From the NCBI GenBank assembly GCA_020433785.1, contig JAGRCC010000451.1, forward strand, positions 1 through 32,030: DNA of 32,030 nucleotides, read 5' to 3'. The DNA is from Anaerolineae bacterium (GTDB lineage Bacteria > Chloroflexota > Anaerolineae > 4572-78 > J111). Shown here piece by piece: positions 16,980-24,093 of the stretch. The stretch's first letter is position 1, and every line of letters begins with the position of its first letter. The notes beneath the pieces were generated by a model. That model searched no databases. It worked only from the letters and a program-made list of their open reading frames with translations, and had not been told where the DNA came from. A program made the translations under genes and the position numbers.

Positions 16980-17686
16980 ACGCCAAAGAAATTCTAACTC
17001 GTTTCGATGAAGCCGAAACCATCATTATTGAGTTTGCGACCAAACTAACCGTGTGGCTGGCACCAATAACGGCCGGCGTACTGATTGTTTTAGCCCTGAC
17101 ATCACCGCCGCTTAATTACCCGCTGTCAGTGGCGATTCTAATTGCGACGGTCGTTGAGCTCTCCGGCTTGGCCTTCACCGCGACCGCCTTGCGCTTCTTT
17201 TTCGCTTGGTACGGAGCTGCACCACCCGTGGTGAGTTTCGCTATAACAGCAATCTGCACCGTCGTTTACTTGGTTACCGCATTGCTGGCCGTCCTGGTGG
17301 CCAAAATCGCGCCTCAATTCGGCGGAGTAATGCCGGCTCTGCTGGTCACCCTGTCAGTCTCATCAGCAGTGGTGGCCAGTGTCCGCAGCTCGACCCAGCG
17401 CAACGAGCTAACCACCCACTCGCAGCGACGCGAGCGGCACAAGGCCGCGACGCCGGCCCGTAAGCCGCCTGCCGCGCAAAGCGCCGACGAGCGTCAGTCC
17501 AACCTGGACCAGGCCAACGAGGCCCGCCAGCCGACTCGATCCGATTACAACCATGCTGCGCAGCTCAAGGCGGCGGGCCTCACCTGGGATGAAGTAGGCG
17601 TGGCCATTGGACGGAGCGGTTCAACGGCGAAGCGGTGGGCGAGCATGGCGGAGCCGGTAGAAATCAATCTGAATGGGAAGGGGTAA
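16976..17686 (+). CDS. Four-TM membrane protein with C-terminal helix-turn-helix (SpdB/DUF2637-like layout)
   Basis: A 236-aa protein starting with TTG, supported by GGAGGTGA 4 nt upstream. Hydrophobic stretches at about 26-44, 50-75, 84-110 and 118-136 predict four membrane helices. After a polar, Arg/Ala-rich linker the C-terminus has AGLTWDEVGVAIGRSGSTAKRWASM (about 200-225), which reads like a helix-turn-helix. Spread proteins of actinobacterial conjugative elements share this layout, and the FtsK/TraB-like ATPase two genes downstream fits. The family call is by architecture, not by clear motif. Confidence 0.6.
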   Translation: MNAKEILTRFDEAETIIIEFATKLTVWLAPITAGVLIVLALTSPPLNYPLSVAILIATVVELSGLAFTATALRFFFAWYGAAPPVVSFAITAICTVVYLVTALLAVLVAKIAPQFGGVMPALLVTLSVSSAVVASVRSSTQRNELTTHSQRRERHKAATPARKPPAAQSADERQSNLDQANEARQPTRSDYNHAAQLKAAGLTWDEVGVAIGRSGSTAKRWASMAEPVEINLNGKG

Positions 17687-17691
17687 TCAAA

Positions 17692-17940
17692 ATGACTATT
17701 GCCTTGGCTATTGAAACCCGATTTAGCCGCCGCGTCTTTTGGCTCACATCCCCCGAACCTGACCGCGGCATGACCGCTCTTTTGCTCTTTTGTTTAACTA
17801 TGATTGCCCTGGGCCTAGCTGCCGACTTTGCCAGCGGGCTGGCCCTGGGCACCCTGGCCCTATGGCCGGTAGTTGTGGCCACCGGGGCTGCCTTAGGCGT
17901 GTTGTTTGTGGAGGTGTTCCGATGCTATCGAATCGTATAA
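17692..17940 (+). CDS. Small two-TM membrane protein
   Basis: 82 aa from ATG 17692, with AAGGGG 8 nt upstream and only 5 bp after the preceding stop. Two hydrophobic helices (about 28-50 and 54-74) follow a polar N-terminus of 27 residues. No family recognised. It overlaps the ATPase gene by 19 bp. Placement between a membrane protein and a TraB-like motor suggests a part of a DNA-transfer or assembly complex in the membrane. Confidence 0.65.
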   Translation: MTIALAIETRFSRRVFWLTSPEPDRGMTALLLFCLTMIALGLAADFASGLALGTLALWPVVVATGAALGVLFVEVFRCYRIV

Positions 17941-19265
17941 CCACCGCTGTTAGTTTAGTCGCCCTGTTTGCAGTGGGGCTGGCCATGCTGCTGGCCGCGC
18001 CGGCTGTTATTGGCGCGGTGGGCGTTGTGGCCACTCCGACCGCCGTTGTTATGGCCGTGGTAATCTCGTTAACCCTGGCCGGGTTGGGTGGGGCCTTAGT
18101 TTGGGGCTTCCTTCAAGCCGGCGAAAAAAAGCGGATGGAAAAGCGGCTGGTCGCCGCAGATGTGAGGCAACGAAACGCCAACGCGCTAAAGACGGAAGCC
18201 GAAGCCGCACTACTCAACCGGCAAGCCAACTTTGAGGCGATTGTCGCCCCGGCTGGTCAACAGGTTTTTGGGATTCACTTTGGCGGGCTGGAATCGACCA
18301 CCAAAGTTTTGCATACATCGGCTCTAACCCACATTAATGGATTGCCGCAGAATCCGACGCCCATGCAAATTGCCCTATGGGAAAGATATCACCAATTGCA
18401 CGCCCCAGGTCGCCCCGAGCTGCTGGTCCCTGAGGCACCCAAACAGATAGGAGCGCCGACTTTGCCGCCGATTCTGCCTAAACTGATTGACGCCCAGCGC
18501 CTGATCATTGCCGGCGGCAGCGATGCCGGCAAAACCACGCTGATTAAGCACATCGTGGCCGGCCGAATCGACCACAGCCGAATCATTCCCATTGACCCCC
18601 ATGCCCCCAGCAAAATCTTAGGTTTTGATGTGATCGGAGCCGGGCGTGACTACGGGGCCATAGGTGACGCGCTGGAGTCGTTGGTTTTACTGATGACAGC
18701 ACGCTACGAGGATGTCAAAGCCGGCGTTTTAGGCTATGGCCAGCATGAACGAGTGTCAGTTTTCATCGATGAATGGACCGGCATTGTTAGGCAAGTTGAC
18801 GGGGCCGGGGATTTGTTGGCTATCCTACTAACCGAATCGAGAAAGGTGAATATTCACTTAACTCTATGCTGTCACTCGACCACTATCGACGCCCTGGGCC
18901 TGCCTGACGCGCAGATCCGGAAGTCGGCGACCGTGGTCGAGATAACCGGCGGCAACGGTGCACCGCGCCGCGCGTTTATCCACCCGGCCAGTAAAACCAA
19001 CCCAGACGGCAGCAAGGCGACGCCGCAAGAGTACGCGCTGCCGGGACCGTTTGCCGGATACGTACAAGCGCCGGCGGAGGTAGTACGGGCGTTGCCCGAC
19101 TCGAAGGTCATTAAGGCGCAACTACTGTTTGCTGAAGGGGCCAGTGATTATGCTGTGGCCAAAGAGTACTTTGGCGTTAAGAGTCCGAATCAGCGCCATG
19201 TCAACGAGATTCGCGAGCTAAGAGAACAGGTGACAGATGCCCGCCAAGGCGCTGACAATGACTAA
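17922..19265 (+). CDS. FtsK/HerA/TraB-like DNA-translocase ATPase
   Basis: 447 aa from ATG 17922, chosen because GGAGGTG lies 5 nt upstream; a longer frame to 17790 has no such site. Two N-terminal membrane helices (about 8-30 and 38-62) and a coiled-coil-like charged stretch (65-108) precede the motor domain. Walker A is GGSDAGKT (198-205), Walker B VSVFIDE (278-284). Between them IIPIDPHAP resembles the HerA/FtsK strand motif, and LLTESRKVNIHLTLCCHST fits the sensor region. The C-terminus has YAVAKEYFGVKSPNQRHVNEI, a possible small DNA-binding helix pair. It is too short for chromosomal FtsK. The best role is double-strand DNA transfer of TraB type; a phage-extrusion ATPase is an alternative. 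Confidence 0.8.
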   Translation: MLSNRITTAVSLVALFAVGLAMLLAAPAVIGAVGVVATPTAVVMAVVISLTLAGLGGALVWGFLQAGEKKRMEKRLVAADVRQRNANALKTEAEAALLNRQANFEAIVAPAGQQVFGIHFGGLESTTKVLHTSALTHINGLPQNPTPMQIALWERYHQLHAPGRPELLVPEAPKQIGAPTLPPILPKLIDAQRLIIAGGSDAGKTTLIKHIVAGRIDHSRIIPIDPHAPSKILGFDVIGAGRDYGAIGDALESLVLLMTARYEDVKAGVLGYGQHERVSVFIDEWTGIVRQVDGAGDLLAILLTESRKVNIHLTLCCHSTTIDALGLPDAQIRKSATVVEITGGNGAPRRAFIHPASKTNPDGSKATPQEYALPGPFAGYVQAPAEVVRALPDSKVIKAQLLFAEGASDYAVAKEYFGVKSPNQRHVNEIRELREQVTDARQGADND

Positions 19266-19280
19266 ATGATAGATATCGGC

Positions 19281-19319
19281 TGTCAGCGGCCTGGCAGTGG
19301 GTTGGCAGGCCGTTGTCAG
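19281..19319. repeat. GC-rich hairpin bracketed by TGTCAG direct repeats
   Basis: CGGCCTG (19287-19293) and CAGGCCG (19306-19312) are exact inverted copies with a 12-nt loop. TGTCAG occurs at 19281-19286 and again at 19314-19319. The following sequence has a few T's but no clean run. It may be a weak terminator between the ATPase and the next gene or a protein-binding site. Confidence 0.45.
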
Positions 19320-19352
19320 TCTTATTTTCCGTGAAATAATGGAGAAAGTACT

Positions 19353-19724
19353 ATGCCAAAAATGACCGCTAAATATTCCGGCGCGATCCAGACCGCGCAC
19401 AATGCCGGATTACCGGCAATCGAAACCAACAACCAAGAGGAGCTTTACACGCTTCTCCAAGAGAATGGTTACTTCTGGGACAGCAAGGTCGAACTATGGG
19501 AGTACCACGTGCCCGAAGACGCCGACGATCCAACGCCGCTCATTATGATCCGTGTCTGGGCCGAAGGTGAAATTATTGAGGAGGCTGCCGACGACCTGGC
19601 CAGCGCAATTAAAAAGGCCCGGCTACCCTGGCTTCTAATTGAACGCAGTCAGCCCTACGGCAACCGGCCGCCTAAGCAACGAGAGGCGCGAATCTATCTA
19701 AAATTTCTGCCAGAAAAGAAGTAG
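19353..19724 (+). CDS. Conserved-looking small protein ending RPPKQREARIYLKF
   Basis: A 123-aa acidic protein, ATG with GGAGA upstream. The middle contains LYTLLQENGYFWDSKVELWEY and IMIRVWAEGEIIEEAADDL, and the end NRPPKQREARIYLKFLPE. I have the impression of a plasmid/phage family from cyanobacteria and Chloroflexota with this tail motif, but I cannot name a function. No membrane helix. It lies 11 bp before the integrase and is very likely in the same transcript. Confidence 0.7.
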   Translation: MPKMTAKYSGAIQTAHNAGLPAIETNNQEELYTLLQENGYFWDSKVELWEYHVPEDADDPTPLIMIRVWAEGEIIEEAADDLASAIKKARLPWLLIERSQPYGNRPPKQREARIYLKFLPEKK

Positions 19725-19735
19725 GGGAGAATCAC

Positions 19736-21088
19736 ATGGCCAATGAGACACCAATCTCTTACCGAGAGATCGCTACTCTGGTTCACCTCTGGCAGCGTGC
19801 TCAAAATGAATATCTGCATTGGGTCGAGACCCGTAAGGGAGCCGGGGTCAACCAACGCCGTGGAAATACCCGAAAAGCTTATGCCACTGCTCTATCTCAG
19901 TTCTTTAATGGCATTAAGCGGAACTTGCACCCCCTTCACGAACATGAGGTTTTGCAGGCCGGCGATGATATCTCGGTATGGCCAGAAATTACCCCCTGGA
20001 TGGTGACCACCGACACCGCCCGGCGGTTCAAGGTGGTTTTGTCTGAGGTTGGTAAGCCGGTTAAGGGCACGGTCGAATTGGCGTCAGGTAAGCGGGTTCG
20101 GTCTGAATTTGACCGAACCGGCCTAAGTGAGACTAGTGTCAATCTCAAATTGACGGCGCTCAAAGGATTCTTTGACTTTGTAAAGCAATTTAAAATCCCT
20201 TACCGGCCCAAAGATCACCAAAATCTTTTGGTAGCCAGGCTACTACATCCCGATGAAACTGGTTGGAAGGTTTTTCTTAAACCAGCCGACTGGCATAATC
20301 CATTCGAGGCCGTTGAACTGTACAAAGTCGATTCAACGCCTACCTATCTGACTGTCACAGAGATCGCCAGTTTTTTCGCAGCGATCAATACCGACAACCC
20401 GACCGGGTTACGTGATTTCGCGCTCTACATGACCCTGTGGTCCACGGCCTGCCGAATCGGTGAGATCATTGGCATGCGCTGGGGTGATATCCAACCGACC
20501 TCTACACACTACCAATTCAGCTTTCGGGGAAAAAGTGGCAAAGTTGAGCAGGTCGAAATAAGGCGAGAGGTTTACCAGGTCATTATCCACTACCTGACCG
20601 GCGTCGGTCGTCTCAATTCGATGTCCGCGGACTCGCCCGTTTTCACCGCCGTTCACCGTGACCGGGCGTTGCGTCTCGACTCGGTGCGTGAGGCGCACCC
20701 CGACGGCGTCCCCGGCGATGCCCCCATCGGCTACAATACGGTCGTGAAATCGCTGAAGAAGTACGCGGCCCGCGCCGGTATCGACCCAGCCAAGGCCCAT
20801 GCCTACGCCTTCCGGCATGGCCGGGGCCGACAGATGGTCGCAAGTATGACTAAGAAAAGTGGTGAGGTTGATATTTTGAAAATTAATGAGGTCTTGAGAC
20901 ATTCCAGTCTAAATATAACAAAGTATTACGCTGAACTTTTGATCGATGCCTTAGACGAACTGGCTGACGAAGCGATAGACGTCGCCATGTCGGGCCGGAG
21001 AAAAAGAAGTGCCTCGGATGCCGATGAAATAGCCAGACTTCGAGCGCGGGTGGCTGAATTAGAGAAGAAGTTAGAGGAAGATGACTAA
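19736..21088 (+). CDS. Tyrosine recombinase/integrase
   Basis: A 450-aa enzyme with a SAM-like core-binding domain (about 10-160) and a catalytic domain (about 200-410). Catalytic residues seen: Arg240 in ACRIGEIIGMRWGD, Lys266 in FRGKSGK, Arg360 in AYAFRHGRG, His389 in EVLRHSS, and the nucleophile Tyr398 in NITKYYAELL. At the usual His of box II (HxxR) this protein has Tyr357. The C-terminus ends in a short coiled coil (ARLRARVAELEKKLEE). An extra segment between residues 100 and 200 (VELASGKRVRS...) is longer than in XerC. GGGAGA lies 6 nt upstream. It should integrate or excise the element or resolve multimers; the nearby inverted repeat at 21091-21118 is a candidate site. Confidence 0.92.
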   Translation: MANETPISYREIATLVHLWQRAQNEYLHWVETRKGAGVNQRRGNTRKAYATALSQFFNGIKRNLHPLHEHEVLQAGDDISVWPEITPWMVTTDTARRFKVVLSEVGKPVKGTVELASGKRVRSEFDRTGLSETSVNLKLTALKGFFDFVKQFKIPYRPKDHQNLLVARLLHPDETGWKVFLKPADWHNPFEAVELYKVDSTPTYLTVTEIASFFAAINTDNPTGLRDFALYMTLWSTACRIGEIIGMRWGDIQPTSTHYQFSFRGKSGKVEQVEIRREVYQVIIHYLTGVGRLNSMSADSPVFTAVHRDRALRLDSVREAHPDGVPGDAPIGYNTVVKSLKKYAARAGIDPAKAHAYAFRHGRGRQMVASMTKKSGEVDILKINEVLRHSSLNITKYYAELLIDALDELADEAIDVAMSGRRKRSASDADEIARLRARVAELEKKLEEDD

Positions 21089-21090
21089 TA

Positions 21091-21118
21091 GGTGACGGAA
21101 CGGCCCAATTCCGTAACC
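21091..21118. other. Inverted repeat with 8-bp centre just after the integrase gene; candidate recombination core
   Basis: GGTGACGGAA (21091-21100) and TTCCGTAACC (21109-21118) are inverted copies with one mismatch, separated by 8 bp. Arm-spacer-arm sites of this size are typical for tyrosine recombinases. It starts 3 bp after the integrase stop. No T-run follows, so a terminator is less likely. Confidence 0.45.
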
Positions 21119-21198
21119 ATTTAACAACCTTAAAATATACTAGCTTATTTACATAATGCAAAATATTCTGATTTATTCGAGAAATTATTCTGTTAAAC

Positions 21199-21220
21199 TA
21201 TATTAGAACGTGGGTTCTAA
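21199..21220 (+). promoter_or_regulatory. Candidate -10 box and palindromic operator before the RHH gene
   Basis: TATATT (21199-21204) is a plausible -10 in an AT-rich stretch from 21119 on. It overlaps the palindrome TTAGAAC (21203-21209)/GTTCTAA (21214-21220) with a 4-nt centre. Ribbon-helix-helix proteins often repress their own genes through such sites, and an RHH gene starts 34 bp later. The -35 box is not clear. Confidence 0.5.
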
Positions 21221-21254
21221 ACCGTTTCATTCTCTGCTATAGAAGGAGGTAACC

Positions 21255-21449
21255 GTGGTTGAAAAAACTGAATTTGTAAACGCGCCGCCAGTAGGCCGCA
21301 AAGCGCGAATTGGTGACGCGGAGGCCAGGGCGTTAGAGGCTCTGGCTAAACATGAGTACTTAAACATCTCAGAGGCAGTCCGACTCGCAATTCGTGAGAC
21401 CTGTAAATCTCGCGGTTTGTGGCCACCGCCAAATATTCAACAGGAGTAA
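21255..21449 (+). CDS. Ribbon-helix-helix DNA-binding protein (CopG/Arc type)
   Basis: 64 aa with a GTG start and a near-perfect AAGGAGGT 4 nt upstream. The core GRKARIGDAEARALEALAKHEYLNISEAVRLAIRETCKSRGL shows a beta strand followed by two helices with NISEAVRLAIR, the usual second helix of Arc/CopG folds. Such proteins commonly control copy number or replication genes in plasmids. It is the first gene of the operon that leads to the replication helicase. The palindrome at 21203-21220 is a likely binding site. Confidence 0.75.
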   Translation: MVEKTEFVNAPPVGRKARIGDAEARALEALAKHEYLNISEAVRLAIRETCKSRGLWPPPNIQQE

Positions 21450-21453
21450 ATTA

Positions 21454-21687
21454 ATGAAACCCAAAAATGAAATGTCCAGCACACCGACGGCTACCAACCA
21501 AAACAATGTGCTGGACACTCAAAACGCTCACTCAGAGAGTGAAGCACCAGGAATTTTATCACGTCCGCATATTAGAAGCAACGCTGCGGACATCGCACAA
21601 CGACGGCTTCGCATTGCAAGCGACCACCGCTCGCGGTTCGTTTCAGCATTAACTCTCGTTAGCCTGGGGGTGGACAGTGATGGTTAA
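21454..21687 (+). CDS. Small hypothetical protein (77 aa)
   Basis: ATG at 21454 with AGGAG 7 nt upstream, 4 bp after the RHH gene. The N-terminal 45 residues are polar and low in hydrophobics (Asn, Thr, Ser, Glu); the rest is more helical: NAADIAQRRLRIASDHRSRFVSALTLVSLG. No family recognised. It overlaps the next gene by 8 bp, consistent with an operon. Confidence 0.55.
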   Translation: MKPKNEMSSTPTATNQNNVLDTQNAHSESEAPGILSRPHIRSNAADIAQRRLRIASDHRSRFVSALTLVSLGVDSDG

Positions 21688-21997
21688 ACAAAATGAAAAG
21701 CCCCTTATGTCGGCGGCACAAGGGGCACAAGAAAAGATTAAAAAAAGCAGGTTGAATTCACTCAATTCTACCATGTCTTCGCCGCTTTTGCAACAAATTT
21801 CCGATCTCGACAGTTTAATGACTTGTGCAGTTCGACTCGCTGACCGATTTCCGGCTCGGCGGGCCTCGTGTCTACGCGTATGGTCTACGTTCAAAAATGA
21901 GCAGCGCCGACGTGAGGGATTGCCGCCGTTACGCGGATTACCGGAGGCCGGGCCGGATGAGGTTACACGTTTTCTTCAGGAGGTTGCCACACAATGA
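21680..21997 (+). CDS. Hypothetical protein before the replication helicase (105 aa)
   Basis: Start set to ATG 21680 with GGGGGTGG 7 nt upstream; a GTG one codon earlier is also open. A basic, Gln-rich N-terminus leads into a helical segment (DLDSLMTCAVRLADRFPARRASCLRVWSTFKNEQRRREGLPPL). No known family. It ends in ATGA overlap with the helicase gene, so it may be a helper in replication, such as a loader or primase-associated factor; this is inference from position. Confidence 0.55.
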   Translation: MVKQNEKPLMSAAQGAQEKIKKSRLNSLNSTMSSPLLQQISDLDSLMTCAVRLADRFPARRASCLRVWSTFKNEQRRREGLPPLRGLPEAGPDEVTRFLQEVATQ

Positions 21998-23553
21998 ACC
22001 AGACCACGAATCGAGCTAAAATCTTGTACAACAAAGAGGCTGAAGAGGCTTTGATCGGTTGTATCCTTATTCATTCAACAGCTACTTTTTTAGATATTGA
22101 GGAGATAGGAATCGAGCCGGGTGATTTTTTTATAGAAAAATCAGGCTGGATATTCGAGGCTGCCAAGCACCTTCACGAACAGGGCATCGCAGTTGATATG
22201 GTTACACTGCCCGACGAGCTGACCAGCCGGGGCCAGATAATTAGCATCGGCGGAGCTTCGCATTTAACGCAACTGCTTAACCAGACACCTACTCATACCC
22301 ATGCCGTTGATTATGCCCGTAAAATAAAAGACTATTCCAACAAACGTCAGCGTCTGGAACACGCTCGCCGGCTGGCCGCTGCTCATGACAACGAGTCGAC
22401 CTATGCGGAAATCCTCAAGCAAGCTTCTGAAACCGTCACAAAGCCCAACACTAAGACAACATGGACCTTAAAAGAGCTACTCGCTGCCGAATTTACTGAT
22501 CCAGAATGGGTCATTCCGGGCATTTTACCGTTGGGCGGCCTAGCCATATTGGCCGGGCGACCAAAACTTGGTAAAAGCTGGCTGGCCCTCCAATGGGTGC
22601 TGGCCGCCGGTAATGGCGGCAAGGTATTTGGTGAGCCAGTCCGAAAATGCAAGGTACTCTATCTGGCATTAGAGGACTCCCCCCGCCGGTTAAAGTCCAG
22701 AATTAAAAAGCAGATCGAAAACGATCCGGGGGTCATCGACCTAGAGAATATCCACTTTGAATTCACATGGCCGGATTTAAAAGACGGCGGTATGGAAAAA
22801 CTTACAGACATGGTTGCTCGGAATGGTTATGAGTTGGTTGTTATCGATACCATCTCACGAGCTGCCAATTTCCGGCAAAAGGAGGTCGAAGACGTAACCG
22901 GCCTTTATGACCCGCTTCAACGGCTGGCTATGGAGTTTGGCTGTACGATCCTACTCATTGACCACCATCGGAAACCGGCTGGTGATATCACCGATCTGAT
23001 TGATGATGTTTCGGGAGCAACTGGCAAAACGGGCGTGGCTGATACTATCATTGGTCTCTATCGTAAACGCATGGAAACCGTCGCCACGCTCAAGGCGACT
23101 GGCCGCGACCAAGACGAAAAAGAGTTAGCTGTAAAGTTTGATAAGGAGTTTTGCTGCTGGCAGTATTTGGGCGAAGCCGATGAGGTGGCCAGAACTGAAG
23201 GCCGTCAAGAGATTTTGGACGCCTTAGACGATTTTGGGGGTGAAACGACTCTCACCAAACTCTCTAACCATCTCAGTAAATCAAAGAGCTACATTCATAA
23301 AGTTTTGTGTAAGCTCGAAACCGAAGGAGTCGTTGAACAACCTCAGAGTCGTGGTCCATACCGGCGCACCAGTTGTTCACCGGGTGAACAAGGTGAACAA
23401 GGTGAACAAGGTGAAAACAATAACTCTTTTGATGATACACAAAATTATAGCAACGGACATAAAAATGGGCACTTACAGCCCTATTTCGACGATTTTGAAC
23501 CACCTAGTGAGGATTCTGGATATTTGAATTACTACAGTCATTATGATGACTGA
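21994..23553 (+). CDS. Replication ATPase: DnaB N-domain + RepA-like RecA-fold ATPase + winged helix
   Basis: A 519-aa protein of three parts. Residues about 12-125 look like the DnaB N-terminal domain (NKEAEEALIGCILIHSTA, FFIEKSGWIFEAAKHLHEQGIAVDMVTLPDEL, GGASHLTQLL). Residues 165-390 are a RepA/RAD55-type ATPase: WVIPGILPLGGLAILAGRPKLGKSWLALQ with Walker A GRPKLGKS (188-195), LYLALEDS, Walker B LVVID (281-285), and TILLIDHHRK. Residues about 405-460 form a winged helix (LTKLSNHLSKSKSYIHKVLCKLETEGVVEQ). The tail has GEQ repeats encoded by the iteron-like DNA repeats at 23373-23415. It probably unwinds or melts DNA at the element's origin. The ATPase part is closer to plasmid RepA than to DnaB. 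Confidence 0.85.
   Translation: MNQTTNRAKILYNKEAEEALIGCILIHSTATFLDIEEIGIEPGDFFIEKSGWIFEAAKHLHEQGIAVDMVTLPDELTSRGQIISIGGASHLTQLLNQTPTHTHAVDYARKIKDYSNKRQRLEHARRLAAAHDNESTYAEILKQASETVTKPNTKTTWTLKELLAAEFTDPEWVIPGILPLGGLAILAGRPKLGKSWLALQWVLAAGNGGKVFGEPVRKCKVLYLALEDSPRRLKSRIKKQIENDPGVIDLENIHFEFTWPDLKDGGMEKLTDMVARNGYELVVIDTISRAANFRQKEVEDVTGLYDPLQRLAMEFGCTILLIDHHRKPAGDITDLIDDVSGATGKTGVADTIIGLYRKRMETVATLKATGRDQDEKELAVKFDKEFCCWQYLGEADEVARTEGRQEILDALDDFGGETTLTKLSNHLSKSKSYIHKVLCKLETEGVVEQPQSRGPYRRTSCSPGEQGEQGEQGENNNSFDDTQNYSNGHKNGHLQPYFDDFEPPSEDSGYLNYYSHYDD
23373..23415. repeat. 9-bp iteron-like array inside the helicase 3' end
   Basis: One reversed unit TTGTTCACC (23373-23381), one base, then GGTGAACAA at 23383, 23392 and 23401 and a partial GGTGAA at 23410. 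The first pair forms a 19-bp palindrome. The units are exact and head-to-tail with 9-bp period, so helical phasing is not kept but spacing is strict. Confidence 0.8.
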
Positions 23554-23560
23554 TTGTTAA

Positions 23561-23595
23561 TTGTTCACCTTGTTCACCCGTTCACCTCGTTAACC
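23561..23595. repeat. Opposing 9-bp iteron-like array after the helicase gene
   Basis: TTGTTCACC at 23561 and 23570, followed by degenerate units CCGTTCACC (23578-23586) and TCGTTAACC (23587-23595). These are reverse complements of the GGTGAACAA units 146 bp upstream. They fill the spacer between the helicase stop (23553) and the next start, which makes a role in the DNA, not the protein, likely. Confidence 0.8.
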
Positions 23596-23616
23596 TAAAG
23601 TATTATGGAGGCACCT

Positions 23617-24093
23617 TTGCTAAAAGAAGTTTTTATAAATTACCTCAACGATCTAGCCAGCAACCCTGATCCGGCGATAACCGCAGATGGCGAACCGCGC
23701 GATCTGCGCTGGCTATTGGTGCAATTGTCAGAATGCAGTGACGAATTACCGCCGGAATGCTGCGAACGGCTCACCATACCGACCGGATCGACCTATCGGG
23801 CCGCGGCTCGCAAGCTGGCCGGAAGGCCGGTTGAATATTTCGTTACGCGCGCGCTGTGGTGCGAACGCTGCCGGGGCCGGGGGTATCACGTTAACAGCCG
23901 GTGGCTAACCATTCAGCAGTACCTAAAGGATGGTCGGGATATCGACTATATCCGCACCCGAACCGGAATCTACGCGCCCGATCAGAGGGCGGTTATCAAA
24001 TGCGACGTGTGCGCCGGACTCGGCTATGTCGATTGGCAACCGCTAACGCTGATTGAGGCACTGATCGCGCTGGGGGTGATTGGCGATGATTGA
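23617..24093 (+). CDS. Zinc-ribbon-like protein with two CxxCxGxGY motifs
   Basis: About 158 aa. TTG at 23617 is preferred because GGAGG lies 5 nt upstream; ATG at 23605 gives four more residues but has no ribosome site. The C-terminal half has CERCRGRGYHV and, 50 residues later, CDVCAGLGYVDW, a pair of DnaJ-type CxxCxGxG knuckles that should bind one zinc. The N-terminal part is helical and Cys/Glu-rich. No J domain is present. Many phage and plasmid proteins use such knuckles for protein or DNA contacts. It overlaps the next gene by 8 bp. Confidence 0.65.
   Translation: MLKEVFINYLNDLASNPDPAITADGEPRDLRWLLVQLSECSDELPPECCERLTIPTGSTYRAAARKLAGRPVEYFVTRALWCERCRGRGYHVNSRWLTIQQYLKDGRDIDYIRTRTGIYAPDQRAVIKCDVCAGLGYVDWQPLTLIEALIALGVIGDD

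Noticed and set aside
17790..17921. Longer N-terminus for the FtsK/TraB-like protein
   Set aside because: It is out of frame with the real 82-aa gene it overlaps, Cys/Pro-rich without fold features, and a strong ribosome site marks ATG 17922.
17922..19265. Chromosomal FtsK or SpoIIIE
   Set aside because: Too short, only two membrane helices, no gamma domain of normal type and located next to an integrase.
23383..23415. Collagen-like or low-complexity peptide repeat (GEQ) as the reason for the DNA repeat
   Set aside because: The same 9-bp word recurs in reverse outside the coding region, so a protein-only explanation does not fit.
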